Source: Mikania micrantha (taxonomy: Eukaryota > Streptophyta > Magnoliopsida > Asterales > Asteraceae). Taken from it: 64,000 bases of DNA. Location: NCBI GenBank assembly GCA_009363875.1, contig CM018694.1, forward strand, positions 1,922,001 to 1,986,000, in the 5' to 3' direction. Below the pieces are notes generated by a model. It was not told the origin of the DNA. It did no database searches and saw nothing but the letters and a program-made list of their open reading frames with translations. This document shows positions 1 through 12,960 of this stretch, piece by piece. The translations under genes and the position numbers were made by a program. Position 1 is the stretch's first letter. Every line of letters begins with the position of its first letter.

Positions 1-2952
1 TAAATAATATCTCACGATATAAAATTAATAAATAAAACTTAAAACGTTTATTAGGAATCACAACCTAAAATGTTTTCGAATAAATTAAATTATTTAAATA
101 ATTATTTAACGTTAATAAAACAAAAGTGATTTACGAAACAATTTATTTAAGCTTATTTTAATTAAACAAAACTAATTTATTTAAAACGATTTATTGTTTA
201 AATATATTACGTTAGAAAACCGAGCATGTGGTTACATTTCATGATTATTAAACGAGATCTGTTACGAGACAATAGGTATTTGGAAATCATGATAATTAAT
301 GAAACTATGTTATTATTTAAACACTTTATATTAAATATTCTTAACGAAAGAAAAACCGAGTTTTATTATGTTTTATCGCGATAGAAACGAGACCGAACAG
401 GGGAACGAGACACGCGATATAAGGAAGATTATTTCCTTCCTTCTTTCATTTCTCACCATATCTCTCTCTCTCTAAAAATACACTCACACACATTCTCCTC
501 CTTCTCTCTAACATTCCGAGCTCGATACTTGACGGATCTTCGAACTTTCGGTGGCTACGCGTTCGTGAGGTCGAGAGGAACACGGGGATACCAAGAAAAC
601 GGTCGATCTCTTGCGATTTGCAGGTGAGAATCCCAGTTTACTTTTCGTTTCTCGGTTTGAAAACCCTAATCGGGCTTAGCTATCATATTGTATACGAATT
701 ATGTTTTGTAATGTGTAAATCGGGTTGTTGTTGAACCATGGGAAGTTGTTGATGATCTTAACCTGCAAAAGTTCGATTATGAAGAGGATGATGGACTGGT
801 TCGCAACACAGCTTGAGGGCCGAACCCTTGCTGGTTTAGCCGAACCCCTGTGGCGGCTGTGATAGTGGCTTTGTCAAACCCTAGGGGCCGAACCCTCCTG
901 CACCGAACCCAGTCTAACGAGCCTTTGCAGGTTAAGCCAACGAACCTTCGACCATCCTCGAACCCAGACGAACCCATGCAGCCCTCAGCGAACCCTTGTT
1001 CTATGAACCTTCAGCCCCGAACCCTTGATCATCTTAAGGCTGTACTACATACTAGCGAACCCTGTTGGTGTAGCGAACATGCATGGACCATGGGACCCAC
1101 GAACCTTCCTATTGAAATGTCGAACCTTGGCCATGGACGAACCTTTGCACATCCAGGAGACAACGAACCCAAGTCAGACTAGAAGCCGAACCCTTTCCTC
1201 GGCCAGATCTACGAGATAACAACCACGAACCTTAAGACTAAATGGGCCGAACCCATGCTTTGGATTAAGGGTTCGCTGCCCAATGGAAAAAAAAATCAAA
1301 TCTTGATTCATTAAGGGGTTTGAGATAAATAGAGGACATGATTTATATACATATACATATGTGGATTAACATGCATGCATGGGGAATTAGAGTGCCACCT
1401 TTTCTGGATATCATTGGGTTAAAAACATGAGGATGATTAAGTTATAACCTTCTTAAACTTAAACGGAATACCTTTTTGCGTAATAAATTAAACTAAAGTG
1501 GGTGGCCTAATTACGCATGCATGCATAAACAAAGGTGTGTATGAATAAGAATAATATTTTAAATACACTTCATTATGAAAAGTGAAGACATAAACTTCAA
1601 GTAATTATCAACTCTAGATGATAGAAATTAACAAGTTTAATTCACATGTTGCAAAATGATCATCTAAACGCCTTAGGTGTTGCAAGTTAACTTAGAGTAA
1701 ACAAAATAAGTAACTAAACACGTAAGGATTTAAATGGATACTAATTTAAAATAAAGCTATATGCTTATGAGTGTGAAATGAAACATAATTACAGATAATT
1801 GAGTGGATCTTGCTATTCATTTACGCGAGCGCGCATACTTCTAAAACATTAAATCTAAGGACTACAGGTGAGTTCTCATAACCTCCTTTTCTTTAAACTG
1901 TTTTAGTTTTTGAAACCCGGAGGTGAAACATGTATACCAAATTAAATATTATTTTGATAACACAAGGTTAATACCTGTTTATCAATATGATATTCACATT
2001 TGAAATTATCATTATTATGGGATTATCTCTTATTATTTATATCCATGTAAACATTGTCATTGACCTAGGTCAATAACAAAGATTACAAGTATTGTCACAA
2101 ATCCCGAGAATCATCGCTCTTAACTTCGGTTAATTGCTTTGACATCGTGTATTGTCACGTGGACGGTTTCCACATCTGTGAAGCATTGCCTTTGACTTCG
2201 GTTATTTGCTTTGGCTTCATGTATTGTCACGTGGTTAGCGACCACTTCATGATTCATGTATCTAACTTATGTTAAATACATAAGGAATCATGTATAGTCA
2301 CGAACATTGATTGAGAATATGATTGATTGAGTTGGTTGATTGGTTGTGGATTGATTGCTTATATTTGATTATGATTATTTGTGATTGGCTATGATTGATT
2401 AGGTTATGTGGTTATGTGATTGTGTATGTGTTTGACTGTTGAATTGATGGATGTGAGTTGGATTATCTCATACAGGTATTCATATGGATTTCTCAAGAAG
2501 ATCATAAGTTTTATACCCGTTTTAAACAAAGCTTTTTATAAAACCATTTTAAGCATAAACTTTCAAACGCATTTTACTAAAACATTTTTAAATATAAAAA
2601 CTTATGATTACTCACCAACTACTTTTGTAGTTGACACTTGTTTTCTTACATGTTTCAGGTGATGGAGACAAGTAGGAATGAAGAGAGGATCTCTTCTATT
2701 TTGGACATCATCATCATATAGGATCTTGGACTTAGTTAATTAACTAAATTTCTGGCGATTAGAGTTTAGTTAGTTTAACTAAATCTTTTGTGTACTTGAC
2801 ATACTTGATTCATGATAAACATGATTTTTGTGTAATTATTGTGGTTGATTAAATGATATATGATGATATGATTTAGATGCCCATGAGCTTGTGAACAATC
2901 TACACATCCCTCGTGGCATCCCGATGATTCCGCCGTCGGTCGGGGTGTTACA
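1..2952 (+). mobile_element. Partial Gypsy family-A LTR, inverted relative to element A
   Basis: The right end reads GGGGTGTTACA, the reverse complement of the TGTAACACCCC terminus that opens both LTRs of element A (10872 and 20473). Many segments match the reverse complement of the 10872-14368 LTR: the terminal 80 bp, the block near 1820-1890, the GAACCC cluster and the purine-rich tract near 430-480. The rest of this LTR lies left of the window, so it could be a solo LTR or the end of a whole element. It is inserted in the B1 LTR close to that LTR's terminus, because the next base is family-B sequence. Orientation is inferred from element A, whose genes read on the opposite strand. Confidence 0.85.
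805..1275. repeat. CGAACC word cluster inside the family-A LTR
   Basis: CGAACC followed by C or T occurs about 17 times in roughly 450 bp, at irregular spacing of 15-50 bp, with almost no other shared sequence between occurrences. A few reverse-complement GGTTCG words lie at the edges. The same cluster, in the opposite orientation, sits in the A LTR at 12460-12960 and 27890-28200. Short open frames here run through this repetitive sequence and are not genes. Confidence 0.8.
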
Positions 2953-3370
2953 CGATATCGGGAAATGATAATCGTGATGATCAGATTTTTTACATTGCAC
3001 ATGATATATAATGAGAAAATACTAAATGAAAATAGAATTACAAAGTTAAATTACATCATTTTTGCTCATAATTTAACAATGTAAATCCACTATCAACATC
3101 ATAATTCTTCTATCTTGTATCTGCACAAGATATACAAAATAATCTGTAAAATGATGTTTCAAAAGTATGCAGGTCCAAAAATACTAGGTACTCTATCTAG
3201 CATCCTAGTCCAAAGGCAATAACTTCTTAATTGACATGTTCGTCACCTGAGAAGTCATGCAAAAAGATCAAGTCAACACATGGTTGGTGAGTTCATGTAG
3301 TTTTACAAAAATGAATTTGAATAACCTTTTGAATGACAACCTTAACCTCACCATTAACCACCTATACCAT

Positions 3371-3447
3371 CCAGTTCAATATGCTTATATATAGGGCATA
3401 TGTAGGGGACAAGCCCCAGCCACCGTCCCACCACATGATATATTGTT
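3371..3447. other. Structured repeat motif, copy 1 (LTR B1)
   Basis: Core from GGGCATATGTAGGGG (3394) to the CCACC ending about 3432. The inner hairpin GGGG-ACAAG-CCCC is perfect. Outer arms CAATAT (3377-3382) and ATATTG (3440-3445) are complementary. The function is not known to me; see the finding on the eight copies. Confidence 0.6.
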
Positions 3448-3570
3448 CCTGGTGATAATTAAGCATTTCATCCCACACTATTGATCCATAACGTTTCATT
3501 ACCCTGAAAACTGTTTACCTTGATCCCCCGAAATGACAACCTTAACCTCATCAACGACCACCTATGCTAT

Positions 3571-3656
3571 CCAATCGAGTATGCTTATATATAGGGAATA
3601 TGTAGGGGACAAGCCCCAGCCACCGTCCCAACACATACCGGACTGCTTAGCATATT
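3571..3656. other. Structured repeat motif, copy 2 (LTR B1)
   Basis: The core near 3594-3632 is almost identical to copy 1 about 200 bp upstream. The outer arms are instead TATGCT (3580-3585) and AGCATA (3649-3654), again complementary. The inner GGGG/CCCC hairpin is intact. Both copies are preceded by the same ATGACAACCTTAACCTCA lead-in, so the block was duplicated in tandem and the arms then diverged. Confidence 0.55.
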
Positions 3657-5639
3657 GTTATTAATGATAATTAAGCGTTTCATTCCATCCATCTTCATAT
3701 TAGATTCTGATTTCTACAAATTGAAATACTACTGATTTCTTGAGTTCACCATTTATTCATGATTACCCATAGCACTTGTAGAAACATAATATTAAATGTT
3801 TAATTAAATAAATAATTAATCATTTAATTACAACTAAGACATGATGATTGGGCCTTATTTGACTCAATCCATTAGACTTAGTTGTTGGTGGTGTCCAAGT
3901 TGTACCGTCTCACACATGGCCCATATCAGGCATGACCCAAATGAGTCTACCTGTATGCGTCGGGACTTTCATGATGTGCCCATATCAGGTTGACCCTCGG
4001 GCCTACTGTACATGTCAGGACTTTAGGATATCCTTTGGTTTTGATCGCCTTTGTTCTCTTGATTTCGTTTGATCTTTTGATTTCTGCCCATATAGCTTGC
4101 CTACAAGAGTCTACTATTTATGACGGGACTTTCCGTGTGTTACACGTGGTCTTGATTTACATACAACTGACATCCACCTTAACTTGAGCATTAATGATTT
4201 CATTAGATCTTAATGATTTCATTAGTTCTTTGATTCACACACAGATATGATTTCCTTGATTCTCTTGATTCTGATCATTAGAATTCCATGACTACCACAA
4301 TGATTATAGATTCTTAAATTTGATCCTAAGTTTATTTGAACACACACTGAATTTGGATTTCCTTGAATTTGATCTTTAGTTTTAGTTCTTTTGATTTCCA
4401 TACAGAGTTTGGATTCTTTGAATTAGAACTTTGTTAGATTTATTGTTTGATTTAGAATTATTATATTACTCGTAAGAGTAACTAATTGATTCATTAGTTA
4501 AACCTGCATAACATTTACCTAGACAGGAGTCTAGGAGTATAAACATGTATATATAAAACATACAATAAGTAAAAGCATTTACGTAAAACATATTTAAATA
4601 AAAAGGTTTACGCATGCTTCTCAGCCCCGCGTTTGAAAACAAAATGTTTAGGTAAGGGGCAATGAACTCACCTGTGTTGCTCTGTATTGATTTACCACAA
4701 AATGCGCGCTCGTTACTTGTAGTTTATGTTTCTTCAGCACCTGAGTTGTTTTAAGAGGATTCGAATACGATAAGTATTTATAATAGTCGTAACTAGGGTT
4801 TTGGTATCGATGTGCAACTAAGTGTCCTATGTTACTAATGTGTTCCTAGGATTCCATCTAACTAGTCTAACATATTACCCATAAATAAACCCTTATCCCC
4901 TGAATAATCACCATTACACCTTAGTGATGTATGGTTTTCGCTGTTCACATTCAAAGTCCTTTAATTAACATGTTTTAAATACTTCATTTTTAAGTTAAAC
5001 TTTGGGTTAGAAATCATTTATTTTAATTTAAAGAATATTTATAAGTCACTTCCTTTTATTAAACATTAATTAATTTAAGAGAAAGATAACTAAACATGAT
5101 GGGCTTAGGTTAATCTCATTGGATTACCCTTGGGCCCATTACTAATTCTTGATTGTTCCATGATTCTTTGATCGACTATGTATGCAACCCATCCTAGGTA
5201 GTTCAAAGGAACGACCTAATGTAGTTGTATGTTTCCTTAAAATTTCTAAGTGTTAAGTATTAATTGTGAGATCAACACTTTAACCTTAGACTATGATCTT
5301 TGATTCTCATAAATTCCCAAGTGGTTTGAGTTCAAATGATGTTAACACCCATGTTTAGGTTACAATGTGATTTATGAAATGCTCTTGTTATTCAAAACCC
5401 TAATCCATGAAACTCTTGCATTTTAGACCAAACCCCACATCCGAGATGTATCCCATATTATGCCCCAAACCCGTGTTCTAAATCACCATTTCGTTTAAAA
5501 AAAAAGGTTTGTGTTTATAGCCATGATATATGTGATGTAAAAACTCAAGGCATGATGCAAACCCTAATGGCTTCCCTTCCCATGCACACACGTAATCAAT
5601 CCCATGCATTTCATGCACTCACAATCCCATAAGATTGGC

Positions 5640-5935
5640 CAACTAGTGGTTCAGCTCATCTGAATGTAGCCTAGCCGAATGGTTGTGCTTATGCCCTTGG
5701 CCGAATGAAGGGTTGATGCTAATGAGTGTCAACCGAATGATGTTCTGCCGATCGAAAGAACCATTTGGCCGAACGAATGGAGTTGGAGCCGAAAGCCCAT
5801 GAGCTGCGCCGACAGAATGGAGCTCCTTCGGTCGGGGGCCATTCGGCCGAATAGTGCTTCGATCAGGCGGCATGTGGCTGGGTCCTTCGGTTGGCCGGCC
5901 ATTCGGCCTATTTGTGCAACTCATTCGGCCGGTTG
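5640..5935. repeat. TTCGG/CCGAA word cluster in LTR B1
   Basis: Words built on CCGAATG and CATTCGGCC recur many times in 300 bp, separated by unrelated sequence. This is the same kind of cluster as in family A but with another word. The 93-codon minus-strand frame across it is a by-product of the repeat, and no protein was recognised. Confidence 0.7.
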
Positions 5936-7065
5936 AACAAGAACAAGGGCAGCCATGATTTTTTGAGCTATACGACTAGATATTGAAGTGAGGTTTGTTC
6001 CTTCATCATCTTAGAGTGTTAAGGTGTGATTTCCCTATGGTTTTTGGAAGTTTTAACCGGCAAAAAGGGGTGGTCGAACATAGGGTTAGAAAACCCTAGA
6101 AATCGTGAGATCTAGCTCGTTTTTACCTCAAATCGAGTGATTCCAAGCTCTGATCGTTCGTACTTTCATGTTCTACAGATGATAGGGGTCATTCTGACAC
6201 CAAGATAGCTTGATTTCGTGGTGAAACGAAGGATTTAGGGTGTGAATTCTAGTGAGAGAAAGTTTTACAGAGAGAGGGGAACGAATTTGGAAAGAGGGCT
6301 GGTAGGTGGGGGAGAATAATGGCATTAAATGCCATAATAAATGGTTTCAGGATACCCGGTTATCTTCGGGTCCGTTCAGTTTCGCTCGGTTTCGTGTAAA
6401 AACGCCGGTTTCGTTCGTTTTCGTACGAAACATCACGGTTTTAAAAGTGAAGTTTATAAATTTATTTTAGGTGGTAATTCCTAGTAAATTAACTAAATAT
6501 CTTCCATTTATTTTAAATTTTCAGAAATTTATAAATTACTGTTTAAATCAAATTGTACAGTCGTCGCGCGTATTCATGCAAATCGTCACCCGGGCGAATA
6601 CGACGATAACTACACTCTTCAATATGGTTTTCTAATTATTGGACATCATTCAAAACGTTAAACCTTCATATATATTCCTACAGATCGTCAACTATACGAA
6701 TAATCCGTCGATTTAGAATTCACGTAATGACATCCGTTGTTGTTTTGTTCTGTAAAGCCTCACATACGTTTATACATGATAGAATCCTAACTAACAATCA
6801 CATGATGGTTCTGTATTGCCAGATAATTATCTGACTGATGAACCATAGTTCTGAGTTACGTTTCTGCGATGATCGTGAAACAGTTCTATGATAACATGAA
6901 ATGATAATGATATATGAATGACAACTGAAATGTGTACATGATTTACTGTTTATGTTACTGTGCAAATTACTGTTCTGGTAACGGTTCCGGTACTAATGTT
7001 ACAAAAGGGAACCCACATCAATTGCTAAAGTATCAATTGATACACATTCAGTAGTCCACTCTCCC

Positions 7066-8948
7066 ATGGACACCTCCACTTATGAAACACAAACCATCCA
7101 TGACACTATAACCCAAATTTTCCATGAGGTCAGGGTGGCTAGTCCATCTAGACACCCAAACCATATAGTTGGAGCATCCACCTCATGTATTAGTCCAAGT
7201 GTCTTTCACATAGATGGATCAATTAATAAGACTCAACCTATGGCAATAGCCAATGAAATGCATAACATTAAGGCTAGAAATCCCTAATACTAAGAAAAAG
7301 GGGTACATGACACTGCTGAGATGGACTAAGGTCATGTTGAAACAGACACTACTGTCAGGATGATGTCCTTAAACTGATTGACGAATCAAACAATAAAATA
7401 GAGGAATTGACAGCTTCTGTTCAAAGACTTCAAACCAATGTGTCTATACTCACTGAGTTACTCAAAAAGGTATTGAATGGAAAAGTCCTGCACACCCAAT
7501 CCAACCCAATGCAGGCATCTTCATCTAAGGAGCCCCCAAACACTATAGTCACCTCAAATACTCCCACCCTTGTAGCTACCATTTTAAAAACATTGTTAAA
7601 CCCACTGCTTACCACCCATCTCACTTCTTTATTTCTAACCTTCACCCAAAGTCTTCTTCACTCTCAAAAGGTGGAAATGGATCTACTGAAAGTTTCAGTA
7701 GATTCAAAGATTAAGTCACTCATACATGAAGTGACTAATCACACTCTCTACCTTAATTCCTTAACAAGAATAGCTCCTCCTCCCCCTTGGTTCAAAAAAC
7801 AGGCTGATGAAGCCAAAAAGAGGGAGAATGAGAATCTACTATATGCTGCTCAGCAGGCCAAGAAGAGTTAAATTCTGACTCTGAACCTCCAGCCTCAAAT
7901 AAATAGTCAAATTCTGACATTGATGATAACAGCCCATCTCATCACTAAAATCCAAAAAAAGGAAACTAGTGATTGATGATGATGAGGAGATTTAAACTTC
8001 TCCTCCCACCAAAATCCCTTCTCCACTAAATCCAGTTGCCACTGCAACTAGGAAGCTTCAGCCTTCTACTGAAAGACAATTCTTCTCACCTAAGAGGAAG
8101 TTTCCCGCAGATAAAGAACTTGAACAAGTGAAAACTGTGGAGAAAGAAAAAGAACAGAAGATCTTAGCTGATCTTCAAGCCTTATGGATAACCAGAGAAG
8201 CTCTTGTTAAAGCTTATTAAGATAAGATCACTGAGATGGATCTTCAATAAAGAAGAACTATGAAGCTAAGGGGGATCAAATAATCAAATTCCCGTCAGAT
8301 GAAGGAAAGTATAAAGTTGAGACCTTCATAAACTGGGACATCACTAGTTTAAGGAATAGATCCGATCAACTCACAGCCAGACTAAAGGCAGATGCTAGTA
8401 GATTAAGAAAAGCATAAGAGAGAACAAGAATAAAGCATATCATAATCCAAAATGATTGGGATACAAAGAATGCTATCAAAAGGTGGAAGGATGCTCACTT
8501 GTATAATGAACGGTCCAAGTTCAAAAATGAGAACAAGGACCATCCTGAGCTTTGGCGGGATTCATCTTCCGATGTCACCCTTCACAAATCCTCAACTCTA
8601 ACAAAATCCTAGGGAGCCACCACAAAAACCTCTGTGGATCAAACAATGAGTGGAGCTGTTTCAAAACAACTACAGCCTGAAACTGTTCCTCCCACTCTAC
8701 CTGCTTCCAAACAGTCTAGCCCTCAAAAGGAGCCAAATTCACCATCCAATAAATACATGCACATATCCTCAGAATACGCAGGGATCAGAAGATGGTTCTT
8801 TGATGATGCTACCAATTCTGTTGTGATAGAAAGGTACAGAGGCTCCACAACGTCCTTCACAAATTGGTATTCTATCTTAGATCTATATGATACTGACCTA
8901 AGGAGGATACAACAGCTTAATCTTGAAAATGACTTGGGATATTTTTAA
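7066..8948 (+). pseudogene. Broken accessory ORF of Copia X
   Basis: Three open stretches (7066-7287, 7407-7871 and 8634-8948) are separated by stops and frameshifts in otherwise coding-like sequence rich in Lys, Glu, Ser, Thr and Pro. The middle part suggests a coiled or low-complexity region (SVQRLQTNVSILTELLKKV), followed by a proline-rich stretch and KKQADEAKKRENENLLYAAQ. The last 60 residues (WFFDDATNSVVIERYRG...WYSILDLYDTDLRRIQQL) roughly parallel the C-terminal part of the accessory ORF of element F (WFYDERFSEAVILL...WRVIRLLDP), in the same position just before the polypurine tract. I infer the same kind of third ORF. The product has no function I can name. Confidence 0.45.
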
Positions 8949-9038
8949 GTGGAAGATTTCGTGCGTGATCTAAAAGGTCAGTTATGCTTGAAATTTTCAG
9001 AATAAATGGTTTTGGCTTCATCAGTCCAGAGGGAGATT

Positions 9039-9160
9039 GTTAAAAAATAAGGACTGATGAGCCAAAACCATCCTTCTCTTATTATTTCCCTCCTTCCGAA
9101 TAACATCAGAAGACAATCTTCCAAACGACAACGGAATACTTCCCTCATTATAATATCAGA
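9039..9160 (+). repeat. Truncated 3' LTR start of Copia X
   Basis: It begins TGTTAAAAAATAAGG directly after the purine tract AGAGGGAGAT (9029-9038). The TG start and the preceding PPT fit a Copia 3' LTR. The remainder is missing at the junction with Copia Y. Confidence 0.5.
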
Positions 9161-10628
9161 AGACCTTCCCACTAGCTTTCTTGTAAACACAAGGTTCGTG
9201 TTCGTTCTTGATAAAACCAAACTCTTTGATTTTCTGATCGAAATGAATGTTCCAACTCCGAGATGCTTTTTTTAGTCCATAAATCGATCTATTCAACTTG
9301 CAAACCTTATTAGAATTCTTTGGATCCACAAAACCTTCAGGTTGCACCATATAGACATCTTCGGTAAGATGTCCATTTAGAAATACGGTTTTAACATCCA
9401 CTTGCCATATTTCATAGTTATAATATACAACTATGGCTAATAAGATCCTAATAGACTTAAGCCTGGCTACAGGTGAAAAGGTTTCTTCAAAATCAACACC
9501 TTGAGTTTGTGTGAAGCCTTTTGCTACTAGCCTAGCATTGTAGGTTTGTACATTACCATCCATGTCAATCTTCTTTTTGAAGATCCATTTACATCCTACA
9601 GTCCGACACTCAGGAGGAAGTTCAACCAAGTCTCATACATGGTTGTCATAAATAGATTGCATCTCTGCATTCATAGCATCCAGCCATTTAGTAGATTCTA
9701 AATCCATAATGGCATCTTTTTAAGAAGTAGGTTCAGCTTGACCAATAACCAAGCTATTGACATTTACATGAAGTCCAATATATCTATCAGGCTCATGTCG
9801 ATCCCTAGTGCTTCTAGGGATGCTTGGAATCCTATCCATCTCTTGAGTCCTTTCAGATTCAAGTTCAACATCATTATGTTGTCCTGATGTTCCAGCTAGT
9901 GTCTCGGGTATTTGAGATTCACGGCTTTCCTCTAAATTCACATGATTTTCTCCAATCCCTCTAGCTAAAAGTTCCCTTTTCCAAAAAGGTAGCTCCCCTC
10001 TTAATGAAAACAAAATTTTTAATGGGATTGTAGATATAATAACCGATTGTCTTAGGGTATCCGACGAAAACAACTTTTTCGCCTCGGGGTAACATACGCG
10101 TTACATCCCCATACCTTAAGATAAGACACTTTGGGTTTATTCCCATGTCATTTATCATATGGTGTCTTTTCAACTTTCATTGTTGGAGCTAATTTAACAA
10201 TTCGGGCAGCGGTTTCAAGAGCAAAACTCCAAAAGGAGTGTGGTAAGTTTGTACGACACATCATTGATCGAACCATTTCTAATAGAGTTGATTTCTCCTT
10301 TCAAATACACCATTTAATTGTGGTGATCCAGGTGGAGTTATTTGTGAAACAATTCCACAATTCGTTAGATGTTCATCAAATCCTTGACTAAGATATTCAC
10401 CTCCTCAATCCAATCGAAGTATCTTAATCGTTCTACCCAACCGGTTCTGCACTTCGTTTTGGTATCGCTTGAACATTTCAAACGTTTTATGTTTATGATT
10501 CATGAGATAAAAAAAACCATATCTACTGAAATCATTAGTAAATGTAACAAAGCACGTTCCTCCATTTCTAGTAGTGGTTCTGAATGGACCACGTCCATCT
10601 GAATGTATGATTTCAAGCAGATCCTTGG
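9156..10628 (-). pseudogene. Truncated Copia integrase-RT fragment (Y)
   Basis: Read on the minus strand, the order is integrase core remnant, post-integrase region (GEKVVFVGYPKTIGYYIYNP, about 10100-9990), acidic linker, then the N-terminal half of a Copia reverse transcriptase (CKWIFKKK, ARLVAKGFTQTQGVDFEETFSPV, QVDVKTVFLNGHL, MVQPEGF, LNRSIYGLKKASRSW). The RT stops after CVYKKASG, before the YVDD-type catalytic motif, exactly where Copia X sequence begins. The integrase part is broken by several stops and frameshifts. No gag, RNase H or LTRs are attached. It is a fragment left by deletion or rearrangement, not a functional gene. Confidence 0.85.
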
Positions 10629-10871
10629 TGTCACACCCTCATTTCCCACTGACAGAATCATACCGTTTAGGGCGTGACAAACCAGGATCTTAGTCATTGG
10701 ACATAACGAAAGACCTCTATATGCTTTTCAAATATAATTCAGTCACAATTTTAATAACAAAATGTAGCTTTGCAAAAGCGTAATAAAATCCATGACAAAA
10801 CATAATAGTTGCAAAACATAAATTACAATGTTCCAGTACCATTTCAAATAAATAACTTAAAAGATGCATGA
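10629..10871 (-). mobile_element. LTR C1, first segment
   Basis: It begins TGTCACACCCTCATTTCC. Its reverse complement is found at the right end of the C2 LTR (51640-51878), sharing the words for CATACCGTTT, GTGACAAACCAGGATCT and the block leading to ATGCATGA. It is interrupted at 10871 by element A and continues at 29145. C2 still has the uninterrupted sequence ATGCATGAGACTC, which confirms the join. Confidence 0.75.
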
Positions 10872-11459
10872 TGTAACACCCCAACCGATGGCGGAAACGT
10901 CGGGATGCCACGAGGGATGCGTAGATTGTTCGTAAGCTCGTGGGAATCTAATTTAAATCATCACATATCATTTAATCAACCAAATTACTTACACAAAAAT
11001 CATGTTCAACATGAATTAGTTACATCAAATACAAAAGAGATTTAGCTATCTAACTAAATTCTAATCTTTAGAATTTCAGTTCTTTAGCTAAGTCCAAGAT
11101 CCTACGTGACGATGTCCCAAAAGAAGGTAGAGATATCCTGCCCTACTTACTTGACTTCATTCCCTGAAACATGTGAAAATCAAGTGTCAACTACGAAGTA
11201 GTTGATGAGAAATCATAAGTTTTTATGTATTAAAAATGTTTATGAAAGTTTTAAAAATAGGTTTATGAAAGTTATAACTTCCCAAGAAATCTACATGTGC
11301 ACCTGCAAGATAATCCAACATTGCCAAAATCCAACAAACACAACATACAAACAATCCAAGTAATCACATACACAATAATCACCAATAATTATCCACGTAT
11401 ATTCAACTAATCACATCAATTCAATAATCATCAATCATCATAATCATATCAGTATAAGT

Positions 11460-11670
11460 TACCACGGAGGACCTCAGTCAACTCAATCATCGGCGGAATC
11501 ATCGCGGAGGACCTCAGTCAACTCAACCAATGATACTCCTATAAGTGTCAATACGTGCACTACGGAGGACCGCAGTCAACTCAACCAACAGTGGAATCAC
11601 AGCGGAGGACCTTAGTCAACTCAATCAACGGCAATTCAATCATTGCGGAGGACCGAGTTCAACTCAATCA
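11460..11670. repeat. Degenerate CGGAGGACC-TCAACTCAA tandem repeat in LTR A
   Basis: Five irregular units combine GCGGAGGACC, CAGTCAACTCAA and a variable spacer of 20-40 bp. The same array is in the right LTR at about 21075-21285 with the same number of units, so it predates the insertion of the element. Confidence 0.6.
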
Positions 11671-12459
11671 ACAATGACTCATGGATAAGTAATAATCCAT
11701 CTCAATCAATAATCAATAATAATCCATTAATATGAATATCATATTGATAATCCAGGTGTCACCCATGTGTTATCAAAATAATATTTAGATTGGTATACAT
11801 GTTTCACCTCCGAGTTTAAAACAAAACAGTTTAAAAGGAGGTTATGAGAACTCACCTGAATTCCTCAGATTCAGTGTTTTCGTAAAATGCGCGCTCACGT
11901 AAAAAATCAACAACGACTCAACAACATGTATTCATCGTGTGTTCCGTAATCATAAGTATGTGTGTTTACTTTTATGCTCATAAGTATATTATTAACTTAG
12001 TTTATTTTGCCTAAGATTGAATGATGCTCTAAAGGTTTTATCAATAATCATTATTAATTTATGATGTTAACTTGTTAGTCCTCTTTATTACCACATAATG
12101 ATAGTCAAGCCTTTAGCTTTCGTGTATACCAGTATAAATGTGTATATGTAAAAGTGATAATCTAAATTATACCTGCACTTTTACATGCATGTTTATTAGA
12201 TTATTTTAACCACAGTGAATTTAATTTACTTAAAGTAACCTTCATGTTTAATAAATTTTACTCCTAAGTGGTTTAGATAAGACATTCCCCATATTCATTC
12301 ACTATAATTCTCATACTTGTATTTTAGTGAGAGAAAAGGTGGTGATTAATATAATCATCCATGCATACATGATTTCACATAATTCCTTAGTTCTTGACCC
12401 CACATTAACCCTAGTTTATCACTTAGCTGTTATTATTCAAAGAAAAGGGAGGGTGGGCA

Positions 12460-12960
12460 GCGAACCTTCTTACAAAAAGGAATAGGTTCGGCTCCCATGT
12501 TCTAAGGTTCGGCCCAATATAGATGAGAGGTTCGGCCATGTTGGTTGGCTGATCAATGACTTAGGGTTCCGCTACCTAGAAGGTTCGCCTGGTGGGGGTT
12601 TCCATGGACAAAGGTTCGGTCATTGAAGGTTCGGTTCCATAGGGTTCAGCCAGAATTAAAAGAGGATGTTCGTGGCTCACTAATGATCAAGGGTTCGTGC
12701 CTAAGGAATCGTGGGTGCCATGGTCTTCGGTTCGCTGCCCTTCAGACTCACGAACCATTAGGTTCGCAGGCCATAAGGTTCGGCCACTTATATCTCGGCT
12801 AGGGTTCACCTAGCACCAAGTTTCGCCGGTCTGTAAGGGTTCGGCCAACTAGGGTTTACATAGATAGGTTCGGGGGTGGTGGCTAGAAGGTTCGGCCAAC
12901 ATGAGGTTCGCCGACCTGCATGTGGGTTAGCCAGTCACGAACATGTTCTCCCATGGTTGC
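12460..12960. repeat. GGTTCG word cluster in LTR A
   Basis: About twenty GGTTCG words, often GGTTCGGCC, lie in one orientation within 500 bp. They are the reverse complement of the CGAACC cluster in the inverted LTR at 805-1275. In the right LTR only the first two-thirds survive (27890-28200), because the rest lies in a deletion. Confidence 0.75.

Larger units (their letters stand above)
2953..7003 (-). mobile_element. Family-B Gypsy-type LTR (copy B1)
   Basis: It aligns along most of its length with B2 (29746-32610 plus 46130-47103): the CATTGCACATGAT start, the two blocks containing the structured motif, the CGCGCTCG block near 4706, the NCGAATNN cluster and the final ATGTTACA at 6996-7003. 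The first 60 or so bases, including the TGTCACACCCC terminus seen in B2, are cut off by the family-A LTR inserted at 2952. No coding sequence was recognised. Strand is inferred by analogy with element A, which has the same LTR termini and reads on the minus strand. It also provides the unoccupied target site, near 6188-6201, for element F, which is inserted in B2. Confidence 0.8.
7004..9160 (+). mobile_element. Decayed 3' end of a Sirevirus-like Copia element (X)
   Basis: The fragment runs from the B1 terminus to the Copia Y fragment. It holds broken plus-strand coding sequence (7066-8948), then the purine tract AGAGGGAGAT and TGTTAAAAAATAAGG at 9039, which reads as a polypurine tract followed by the start of a 3' LTR. 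The LTR breaks off after about 120 bp where minus-strand Copia sequence begins. Gag, integrase and reverse transcriptase are not in the window. The family assignment is moderate because it rests on the layout and on a weak C-terminal resemblance to the accessory ORF of element F. Confidence 0.55.

Noticed and set aside
805..1275. CRISPR-like array from the regularly recurring CGAACC words
   Set aside because: The repeat is only 6-7 bp, spacing is irregular, and the context is an LTR in a plant genome.
2420..2662. Short plus-strand ORF in the inverted family-A LTR
   Set aside because: It is not preserved in the other A LTRs, has no recognisable domain and lies in AT-rich LTR sequence.
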